A DNA stretch of 10,428 nt from assembly GCA_002410325.1 (NCBI GenBank), contig DHRK01000047.1, positions 1 through 10,428 on the forward strand, given 5' to 3'. The stretch is from Syntrophomonas sp. UBA5314 (GTDB lineage Bacteria; Bacillota; Syntrophomonadia; Syntrophomonadales; Syntrophomonadaceae). Positions 1 through 4,701 of this stretch are shown here, piece after piece (within the stretch, counting starts at the first letter, position 1; every line of letters begins with the position of its first letter). The notes under the pieces were generated by a model. It was not told the DNA's origin, searched no databases, and saw nothing but the letters and a program-made list of their open reading frames with translations. Made by a program: the position numbers and the translations under genes.

Positions 1-180
1 CCCCCATTCTTCGGGAATGGGCAATCCGGTAAGGCCCAAATCGGCCATCTTTTTAAAGTTGGCCATGGGAAATTCATGGGCTTCATCGGTGTATGCTGCT
101 AGGGGTTCTACCTCATTCTTGGCAAATTTGCGAAACATATCGCGCATCATTAATGAATCTTCGCTCAGTTGGAAATCCAT
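1..180 (-). CDS. Acyl-CoA dehydrogenase (butyryl-CoA dehydrogenase-like), N-terminal 60 residues, cut by window edge
   Basis: This is the beginning of an FAD-dependent acyl-CoA dehydrogenase, which would oxidise butyryl-CoA (or a similar acyl-CoA) to the 2-enoyl-CoA and pass electrons to an electron-transfer flavoprotein. The visible 60 residues start MDFQLSEDSLMMRDMFRKFA and continue with NEVEPLA, FPM and a GLTGLPIPEEWG segment. This is the usual helical N-terminal domain of the family, ending just before its conserved GG. The catalytic Glu and the FAD-binding parts lie outside the window. An in-frame ATG at 189 also exists, but GGGGAG (195-190) abuts it, whereas that SD is 9 nt from the ATG at 180, so 180 is preferred. 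Only 29 nt separate it from the enoyl-CoA hydratase stop, so it is the fourth enzyme gene of the operon. Chain-length specificity cannot be told from this piece. Confidence 0.9.
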   Translation of the reverse strand, partial: MDFQLSEDSLMMRDMFRKFAKNEVEPLAAYTDEAHEFPMANFKKMADLGLTGLPIPEEWG

Positions 181-209
181 GCAATTCATCTCCCCATATA
201 AATTTTTTA

Positions 210-989
210 TTATTGTCCCTTAAAGTCGGCCTTTCTCTTTTCGACAAAGGCTCTCATGCCCTCTTTTTGATCCTCAGTTGCAAAACAGAGTCCGAAAATA
301 TCAGCTTCAAAGGCCATAGCCTGGCCAATATCGACCTGCATGCCATGGTTGACTGCATCTTTACACAATTGGACCGCCACTTGCCCGCGGCTGGCAATCA
401 TTTTGGCAATATTCATGGCTTCATCCATGAGTTGCTCATAAGTGGTGACTTGGTTTACCAAACCGATGCGCAGGGCTTCCTGAGCATCAATGGTTGCCCC
501 GGTGTAAAGCAGCTGTTTGGCCATGCCCAGTCCCACCAGGCGCGGCAGGCGCTGGGTGCCTCCAAACCCGGGAGTAACGCCCAGTCCTACTTCCGGCTGG
601 CCGAATTTTGATTTATCAGAACAGATCCGGAAGTCAGCGGACATAGCCAGTTCGCAGCCGCCGCCCAGGCAGAAGCCGTTGATGGCGGCAATGACCGGCT
701 TGGGCATAGACTCGATCAGGTTGGTCACTTCCCCCCCCAGTTGGCCAAAGGCCCGGGCCTGCATGGCGGTCATTTCCACCATAAAGGTAATGTCGGCCCC
801 TGCCACAAAGGCTTTTTCGCCAGCTCCGGTCATAATCAGGACGCTGACCTCGTTATCGTCCCGGACTTCCTCGACGGCCGCCTTGATGTCGATCAGGGTA
901 TGCTGGTTTAAAGCATTCAAAGCCTTGGGGCGGTTTATGGTCAAGACGGCAATATGATTCCTTTTTTCAAGCAAAACATTAGTATACAT
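210..989 (-). CDS. crt: Enoyl-CoA hydratase (crotonase)
   Basis: This crotonase-fold enzyme, 259 residues and of normal family length, hydrates crotonyl-CoA to 3-hydroxybutyryl-CoA in the cytoplasm. The oxyanion-hole segment AGADI lies at about 63-67 and the conserved NGFCLGGGCELA at about 104-115. The two catalytic glutamates are E113 (GGGCE) and E133 (GQPEVGLG), 20 residues apart as in characterised enoyl-CoA hydratases (Glu144/Glu164 of the rat enzyme). The TPGFGGTQRLPR stretch (139-150) is also typical. The start is supported by AGGAGG 6 nt upstream of the ATG. It is 32 nt downstream of the 3-hydroxybutyryl-CoA dehydrogenase stop and 29 nt upstream of the acyl-CoA dehydrogenase start, so co-transcription is very likely. 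Both catalytic glutamates being present favours hydratase over isomerase or dehalogenase members of the superfamily. Confidence 0.95.
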   Translation of the reverse strand: MYTNVLLEKRNHIAVLTINRPKALNALNQHTLIDIKAAVEEVRDDNEVSVLIMTGAGEKAFVAGADITFMVEMTAMQARAFGQLGGEVTNLIESMPKPVIAAINGFCLGGGCELAMSADFRICSDKSKFGQPEVGLGVTPGFGGTQRLPRLVGLGMAKQLLYTGATIDAQEALRIGLVNQVTTYEQLMDEAMNIAKMIASRGQVAVQLCKDAVNHGMQVDIGQAMAFEADIFGLCFATEDQKEGMRAFVEKRKADFKGQ

Positions 990-1021
990 AACGCTGCCTC
1001 CTAATAAATGCTTGCGGCTCT

Positions 1022-1876
1022 CTACTTCTTATAGTCATAGATGCCCTTGCCGACCTTGCGGCCCAGCCAGCCGGCCTGGACATACTGTTTTAACAACGGA
1101 GAAGGACGGTATTTGGGGTCGCCATAACCGGTGTACATAACATTGAGAATCGAGAGTATGGTATCAAGTCCGATCAGGTCGGCCAGTTCCAACGGACCCA
1201 TGGGGTGATTCATACCCAGCTTCATGATGTCGTCGATGTTCTTGGCTGGTGCGACCCCCTCATAGAGTTCCCACAGGGCTTCATTGATCATCACCTGCAG
1301 AACCCGGTTGGAAACGAACCCGGGTACGTCGTTGCACCATACCGGCACCTTGCCCATCTTGATCGAAGCCGCTTCAATGTCCGCATAGCACTCGTCGGTG
1401 GTGGCCAGACCGCGGATTATTTCCACCAGCTTCATGACCGGCACCGGGTTCATAAAGTGCATGCCGATAACTTGCTCGGGGCGTTTGGTGGTGGCGGCTA
1501 TCTGGGTGATCGGCAGGGAAGAAGTATTAGTGGCCAGATAGGCATGGGGTGGAGCAATCTGATCCAACTGTCCGAAGACCTTGGCTTTGATGTCAAAATT
1601 CTCAAGAATGGCCTCTACCACCAGATCCACTCCGGCAGCGTCCTCCAAACTGGTGGAGGGCTTGATCCGGCCCTGAATAGCCGCTTTTTCATCGGCGGTC
1701 TTTTTGCCTTTGCCCACGTCCCTGGACAGGTTCTTATCGATTAAGGCCAGCCCCTTGTTGACCAGATCCATATTTATATCCCACTGGATTACGTCATAAC
1801 CAGCTTGAGCCGCCACCTGGGTGATTCCGCCACCCATCTGGCCGGCGCCCAGCACCATGACTTTTTTAATTTCCAT
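1022..1876 (-). CDS. hbd: 3-hydroxybutyryl-CoA dehydrogenase
   Basis: This 284-residue NAD-dependent short-chain 3-hydroxyacyl-CoA dehydrogenase interconverts (S)-3-hydroxybutyryl-CoA and acetoacetyl-CoA. The N-terminal Rossmann motif is VLGAGQMGGG (G10, G12, G15). D33 at the end of the second strand fits NAD rather than NADP. Active-site residues by family alignment are S119 (NTSS), H140 (GMHFMNP), E152 (KLVEII) and N190 (PGFVSNR). Their spacings (21, 12 and 38) match human HAD Ser137, His158, Glu170 and Asn208. The C-terminal domain carries NHPMGPLELADLIGLD (about 223-238) and ends GRKVGKGIYDYKK, as is usual. The ATG is preceded by AGGAGG at 8 nt. The gene sits 50 nt after thiolase and 32 nt before crotonase. 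No truncation or missing residue is seen. Confidence 0.96.
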   Translation of the reverse strand: MEIKKVMVLGAGQMGGGITQVAAQAGYDVIQWDINMDLVNKGLALIDKNLSRDVGKGKKTADEKAAIQGRIKPSTSLEDAAGVDLVVEAILENFDIKAKVFGQLDQIAPPHAYLATNTSSLPITQIAATTKRPEQVIGMHFMNPVPVMKLVEIIRGLATTDECYADIEAASIKMGKVPVWCNDVPGFVSNRVLQVMINEALWELYEGVAPAKNIDDIMKLGMNHPMGPLELADLIGLDTILSILNVMYTGYGDPKYRPSPLLKQYVQAGWLGRKVGKGIYDYKK

Positions 1877-1926
1877 CTGCTATTCCTCCTCGCTACTTCA
1901 GTAGTATTCGATTCTAGGGCAGTCGT

Positions 1927-3282
1927 TTAGGGTTCTACTTTTATCAGCATGGCATCGCCCTGCGCATGTCCGGAGCAGATGCCGCACACTCCGTATCCGC
2001 CGCCCCGGCGTTTCAATTCATAGCCCAGGGTCATTAAGATGCGGGCGCCGGAGGCTCCGATCGGATGACCGTAGGCAATGGCCGATCCGTTGACATTGAC
2101 CTTTTCTACCATTTCTTCTTTGGTCATACCCAGAATGCCCATGCAGCTTACCAGAACAACCGCAGCAAAGGCTTCATTGGCTTCAACCAGTTTGATGTCC
2201 TTGGCGGTCAGACCGTTTTGATCCAGAACCTTCTTGATGGAAAGGCCGGGCACGGTGGCGATATCTTTGGTCTGCTGGGATACTTCGGCATAGTCGACTA
2301 TGGTGAACAGCGGTTTTAATCCAAGAGCGTTGGCTTTTTCGCGGCTCATCAGCATTACCGCGGTGGCTCCGTCATTGACGCCGGGAGCATTGCCTGCGGT
2401 TACGCTTCCAAGTTCTCCGGTTACCGGGCTCTTGTGGTTGAACACCGGGGGCAGCTTGGCCAGGTTGTCAATCGTGGTGCCGGAACGGGGGCCTTCATCC
2501 TGTTTCATTACATCCTTGCCCCGCTTGATCTCTACCGGGAATATTTCATCATCCAGGCGGCCATTGTTCATGGCGTCAACTGCCCGGGTCTGGGACAGGT
2601 AAGCCCACCAGTCCATCTGTTCTCTGGTAATGCCGAATTCATCAGATACTTCCGAGCCATGAATGGCCATATGGCGGTTGTAGAAGGCATCCCACAGTCC
2701 GTCATAAACCATCAGATCTACCAAATTGCCTTTGGGCAATCCCATGCGCTCGCCAAAGCGGTGGTCGGGTAAAGCATAGGGGCAGTTGCTCATACTTTCC
2801 ATGCCGCCCGCAATCACTATGTCCGCTCTGCCAACTTTAATCAGCTGAACTGCCAGGTCTACGGTTTTAATTCCGGATGAACAAACCTTGTTTATAGTTA
2901 TAGAAGGAACTGACTCCGGTAATCCTGCCAGCAGAGTTGCCTGGCGGCTGGGAACTTGGCCTACACCGGCCGGCACTACTTCGCCCATGTAGACGTAGTC
3001 GATGTCTTCGCCCTTTACTTTGCCCTCCACCCGGCGGAGAACTTCTTTGATGGCCAGAGCACCCAGCTGGGGAGCGTCGTATTCTTTCAACTTGCCGCTA
3101 AAAACACCAAAGGGAGTCCGGGCGGCCGATACACACACTACTTCGCGCAATTTGGCATAGGGATTTTGCATAGCTCTGCCCATGCCTTCAAATTTAGCTT
3201 TTCGTTCGCCCTTTCCGGTGATGGGCACTTTTTTCGGATAATCGGCCCGCTTCATATCTAGCTTCTGTACAAAATCTGACAT
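1927..3282 (-). CDS. thlA: Acetyl-CoA C-acetyltransferase (thiolase), long N-terminal form
   Basis: This degradative/biosynthetic thiolase cleaves acetoacetyl-CoA with CoA to two acetyl-CoA, or runs in reverse. The nucleophile is C134 (NKVCSSGIK), NEAFA lies at 369-373, H406 is in GHPIGASGAR, and the second cysteine is C436. H406 and C436 are 30 apart, as His348 and Cys378 of the Zoogloea enzyme. Two features are unusual. The protein has 451 residues against about 390 for the family, mostly because about 45 charged residues precede the usual first strand (REVVCVSAARTPFG, 46-59). The C-terminal loop is CSGHAQGDA in place of the common CxGGGxG. The ATG at 3282 has a strong AAGGAGG about 10 nt upstream; internal Met34 or Met38 would give a normal-length protein but lack comparable support. 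It is the first enzyme gene of the operon. Confidence 0.95.
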   Translation of the reverse strand: MSDFVQKLDMKRADYPKKVPITGKGERKAKFEGMGRAMQNPYAKLREVVCVSAARTPFGVFSGKLKEYDAPQLGALAIKEVLRRVEGKVKGEDIDYVYMGEVVPAGVGQVPSRQATLLAGLPESVPSITINKVCSSGIKTVDLAVQLIKVGRADIVIAGGMESMSNCPYALPDHRFGERMGLPKGNLVDLMVYDGLWDAFYNRHMAIHGSEVSDEFGITREQMDWWAYLSQTRAVDAMNNGRLDDEIFPVEIKRGKDVMKQDEGPRSGTTIDNLAKLPPVFNHKSPVTGELGSVTAGNAPGVNDGATAVMLMSREKANALGLKPLFTIVDYAEVSQQTKDIATVPGLSIKKVLDQNGLTAKDIKLVEANEAFAAVVLVSCMGILGMTKEEMVEKVNVNGSAIAYGHPIGASGARILMTLGYELKRRGGGYGVCGICSGHAQGDAMLIKVEP

Positions 3283-3383
3283 ATTTTCACATCCTCCTTA
3301 ACAGATCCAATTTTTCTACGAACACTTCTCAACAAGCCGACAGTTTACTCCCCCTTTCCATAGCCGTTCTTTTATCAATCTCT

Positions 3384-3408
3384 CCACCGCCTGCGGGTAG
3401 CACGGTGG
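3384..3408 (-). promoter_or_regulatory. Hairpin in the leader between the second Com-like gene and thiolase
   Basis: In the 157-nt gap between the Com-like stop (3440) and the thiolase start (3282) an inverted repeat CCACCG/CGGTGG (3384-3389 with 3403-3408) can fold, with an inner TGC/GCA pairing. No T-tract follows on the transcribed strand, so it is not an intrinsic terminator. I see no convincing sigma-A or sigma-54 promoter in this gap, which supports readthrough from upstream into thiolase. On the minus strand the sequence CGGTGGAG here could also pair with CTCCACCG in the first hairpin about 290 nt upstream (3661-3688). Whether either structure matters is unknown. Confidence 0.35.
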
Positions 3409-3439
3409 TTGTGCACTTATCCTTTCAGGGCCACGAAGC

Positions 3440-3613
3440 TTAAATGCTCATCATAACCTTGCACGTTTTTTTAAGAGAAGGATCGTTTACGGACTCGGGC
3501 GGGCTAACCACGATATTGATGGTGCCGCAACGAGGACATTTGATCTCGAGTTTTTCGCAGTCCTGGTATCTACCCAGTAAACGATGGCAGTTTTTACATC
3601 TAAGATCTTTCAT
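3440..3613 (-). CDS. com: Com-like zinc-finger protein (paralogue 1)
   Basis: This 57-residue protein has two CxxC knuckles, C6-K-N-C9 and C26-P-R-C29, in the frame RCKNCHRLLGRY...LEIKCPRCGTINI. It matches the Mu phage Com family, in which a small zinc-finger protein binds the mom mRNA leader and activates its translation. Residues beyond about 35 are not conserved and look disordered. The ATG has AGGGGG 6 nt upstream. It shares 22 of the first 34 aligned residues with the paralogue at 3986-4129, including LLGRY, C19 and LEIKCPRC. No phage genes are near, so it appears to be a host gene. By analogy I infer nucleic-acid binding, probably RNA; the target is unknown. Its place directly ahead of thiolase and behind three hairpins suggests a role in expression of this operon. 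It could instead be a generic zinc ribbon with a protein partner. Confidence 0.8.
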   Translation of the reverse strand: MKDLRCKNCHRLLGRYQDCEKLEIKCPRCGTINIVVSPPESVNDPSLKKTCKVMMSI

Positions 3614-3650
3614 TATTTACCCCCTGTTCAAAAAGCATCGACAGCTCCGG

Positions 3651-3699
3651 AAATATAAAAAGCTCCACCAAGTATTACCGGTGGAGCTCGACGGCTCTC
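3651..3699 (-). terminator. Terminator-like hairpin 1 (nearest the downstream Com-like gene), with GAGAGCC lead
   Basis: Reading the minus strand, GAGAGCC (3699-3693) is followed by a perfect 9-bp stem, AGCTCCACC/GGTGGAGCT (arms 3688-3680 and 3669-3661), with a 10-nt loop, and then TTTTTATATTT. It has the form of an intrinsic terminator but lies only about 38 nt upstream of the Com-like start at 3613, in the likely path of the operon transcript. It is the most divergent of three related elements. Possible roles are attenuation or relief of read-in. Confidence 0.6.
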
Positions 3700-3775
3700 A
3701 AAAAGAACTTCAGTCTTTTGATCCATAACTGTAAAACTTTAATATGATTTGGGACATCGCTTCATGTCATCAATT

Positions 3776-3824
3776 AAAATCAAAGAGCTCCCCAGACCAA
3801 GTCGGGCGGAGCTCTTTGGCTCTC
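3776..3824 (-). terminator. Terminator-like hairpin 2, with GAGAGCC lead
   Basis: GAGAGCC (3824-3818, minus strand) leads directly into a perfect 10-bp stem, AAAGAGCTCC/GGAGCTCTTT (arms 3817-3808 and 3791-3782). Further inner pairs join CC with GG and GAC with GTC around a CAA loop. The tail is TTTGATTTTAA, a weaker T-tract than in the other two. The outer stem is nearly the same as that of hairpin 3. Confidence 0.55.
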
Positions 3825-3870
3825 TATTTATGTAGGTGTCTATTCTCTTCTCTAAACCGGCTCCTCGTAA

Positions 3871-3917
3871 GAAAAAGAGCTCCCCCAGACAGTTGTCTGG
3901 CGGAGCTCTAGGCTCTC
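3871..3917 (-). terminator. Terminator-like hairpin 3 (nearest the upstream Com-like gene), with GAGAGCC lead
   Basis: GAGAGCC (3917-3911, minus strand) is followed after two bases by AGAGCTCC pairing with GGAGCTCT (3909-3902 with 3883-3876). An inner CCAGAC/GTCTGG stem (3885-3890 with 3895-3900) follows after one C-C mismatch, making about 14 bp with a 4-nt loop. The tail is CTTTTTC. This is the strongest of the three and would end a short transcript, about 330 nt, made from the sigma-54 promoter through the upstream Com-like gene. Confidence 0.65.
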
Positions 3918-3919
3918 TG

Positions 3920-3955
3920 GCAACAAGCAATCTATGACGGTCTGATTCTTGTTGC
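3920..3955. repeat. Inverted repeat GCAACAAG-N20-CTTGTTGC
   Basis: Perfect 8-bp arms (3920-3927 and 3948-3955) lie between the upstream Com-like stop and hairpin 3. Each arm contains the GCAACAA/TTGTTGC half-site of the enhancer palindromes at 4404-4696, but the halves face the opposite way and are wider apart. In RNA it can form an 8-bp stem with a 20-nt loop. It could be an auxiliary binding site or a leader structure. Confidence 0.45.
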
Positions 3956-3985
3956 TGGAATCCCCCTGGTCGGCGGCTTCTAAAA

Positions 3986-4129
3986 TTAAGAAGCTGCCGT
4001 CTTTTCTACGGGTGGTTGAGACAGGATGTTTATTTTGCTGCATCGAGGACATTTGATTTCCAACTGCTTGCACTGGTGATACCTGCCCAACAGTTTCTTA
4101 CACTTCTTACAGCGAAACTCCTGCATCAT
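3986..4129 (-). CDS. com: Com-like zinc-finger protein (paralogue 2)
   Basis: This 47-residue protein has C7-K-K-C10 and C27-P-R-C30 knuckles and the same LLGRY and LEIKCPRC blocks as the copy at 3440-3613. The two genes also share a 14-nt identical stretch coding IKCPR, so they arose by duplication. Two adjacent ATGs (4129 and 4126) are possible: AAGGGG is 7 nt from the first and 10 nt from the second, while the paralogue aligns with the second, so the start is uncertain by one residue. The tail after residue 36 is short and unconserved. It is the first gene after the sigma-54 promoter at 4227-4212, with a leader of about 70 nt, and the three GAGAGCC hairpins follow it. The inferred role is RNA or DNA binding in control of this operon; the direct target is not known. 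Confidence 0.78.
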   Translation of the reverse strand: MMQEFRCKKCKKLLGRYHQCKQLEIKCPRCSKINILSQPPVEKTAAS

Positions 4130-4211
4130 ATCTACGCCCCTTTCAGCCTGTTCCCCCCGGACGGGCCCAAGGGATTCCTCTAGACTTCCTCCTCCTCTAC
4201 TTATTTATAAA

Positions 4212-4227
4212 TGCATTTATCATGCCA
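4212..4227 (-). promoter_or_regulatory. Sigma-54 (-24/-12) promoter of the Com-like/beta-oxidation operon
   Basis: The minus strand reads TGGCATGATAAATGCA against the consensus TGGCACG-N4-TTGCW. GG (4226-4225) and GC (4214-4213) are separated by exactly 10 nt, and 10 of 12 specified positions match, differing at the sixth (T for C) and at the first T of TTGC (A). The predicted start is near 4201, about 70 nt upstream of the Com-like ATG. A sigma-54 activator gene lies directly upstream and phased palindromes lie 200-490 bp away, as expected for enhancer-dependent promoters. A perfect 14-bp palindrome, ATAAATGCATTTAT (4207-4220), covers the -12 element. Confidence 0.8.
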
Positions 4228-4403
4228 AAAAGACTGTATTGAATTCTGGATACAAGAGCCGCATCTTAAAAAATTCTACGAAGCGAGCAAAGAAGTGCCT
4301 GTAATTCGGGTAAATTGTGCCAGCCGAGCGTTCTTGGGACGGGAAGTATTTAATCTGAAAATTCTGACTTGCCGATCAATTGCACTTGTACTAGCTTGAA
4401 CTA

Positions 4404-4423
4404 TTGTTGCCCAAAGGCAACAA
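4404..4423. promoter_or_regulatory. Enhancer palindrome, site 1
   Basis: TTGTTGC-CCAAAG-GCAACAA, with perfect 7-bp arms (8 bp if the flanking C/G is counted), centred at 4413.5, about 212 bp upstream of the predicted transcription start. It is the site closest to the promoter. A 20-bp dyad suits a dimeric Fis-type HTH such as that of the neighbouring activator. Confidence 0.75.
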
Positions 4424-4455
4424 ACCCGACTAATTAGCCCCCGTCTTTTGTGTCT

Positions 4456-4475
4456 TTGTTGCATGTAAGCAACAT
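4456..4475. promoter_or_regulatory. Enhancer palindrome, site 2
   Basis: TTGTTGC-ATGTAA-GCAACAT, with 13 of 14 arm positions matching the consensus dyad. Its centre is 52 bp from site 1, close to five helical turns. Confidence 0.72.
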
Positions 4476-4612
4476 CCGTACCTATTTTAACAAACTTAAT
4501 ACAAAAATGTTTTTATAATTTATGTCCTATGTTATCCTATATATTGAATTATTTTGCTTATTTCCCTCTTTTATTTGTATATATCGAGCCGCCTTTTTCT
4601 TCAAAATGTTCC

Positions 4613-4632
4613 TTGTTGCCTTTGTGCAACAA
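4613..4632. promoter_or_regulatory. Enhancer palindrome, site 3
   Basis: TTGTTGC-CTTTGT-GCAACAA, with perfect arms, centred 157 bp from site 2, close to 15 helical turns. Confidence 0.75.
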
Positions 4633-4676
4633 ATTGGTCCGGTTTCTTTGGTCCGTATGGATGCAGAGAAAGCAGG

Positions 4677-4696
4677 TTGTTTTATTTCTGCAACAA
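4677..4696. promoter_or_regulatory. Enhancer palindrome, site 4 (one degenerate half)
   Basis: TTGTTTT-ATTTCT-GCAACAA. The right half is exact and the left half matches at 5 of 7 positions. It is centred 64 bp from site 3, near six helical turns, and lies 5 nt from the activator stop codon. Confidence 0.55.
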
Positions 4697-4701
4697 ATCT
4701 T

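Larger units (their letters stand above)
4130..4701. other. 572-base regulatory region without a gene between the sigma-54 activator and its likely target operon
   Basis: Reading from 4701 down, it holds four copies of TTGTTGC-N6-GCAACAA (one degenerate), about 175 bases with nothing I recognise (4403-4228), the -24/-12 promoter, and a leader. Near its predicted 5' end the leader has a purine run, GAGGAGGAGG, and then a G/C-rich stretch around 4150-4170. No terminator is evident after the activator stop at 4702, so activator transcripts may run into this region. Short open frames here lack ribosome binding sites or recognisable products. Confidence 0.7.

Noticed and set aside
3635..3649. GG-N10-GC match just upstream of the Com-like gene at 3613
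   Set aside because: The spacing is right but the -24 element is poor (GGAGCT), and the predicted start would fall inside the ribosome binding site.
3745..3772. Possible degraded third com-like copy (short frame reading MKRCPKSY)
   Set aside because: Only a CP pair resembles the Com core; the match is too short to separate from chance.
3651..3917. CRISPR-like or mobile-element reading of the repeated GAGCTCC units
   Set aside because: Only three imperfect copies occur, with unequal spacing, and there is no cas gene, transposase or flanking target duplication; terminator-like folding explains them better.
3739..4073. Overlapping minus-strand frames of 63 and 73 codons through the hairpin array
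   Set aside because: They translate the hairpin repeats themselves, overlap the Com-like gene in another frame, and have no ribosome binding site.
4286..4301. Second -24/-12-like sequence, AGGCACTTCTTTGCT, on the minus strand
   Set aside because: GG and GC are 9 nt apart instead of the strict 10, and a well-spaced promoter lies 70 bp nearer the genes.
4211..4464. Short frames of about 62 codons on both strands in the enhancer region
   Set aside because: They have no ribosome binding sites and no recognisable product, and they overlap the promoter or the dyads.
4404..4632. TTGTTGC/GCAACAA dyads as RNA hairpin terminators of the activator gene
   Set aside because: No T-tract follows on the minus strand, and the constant N6 spacer and helical phasing fit DNA-binding sites better.
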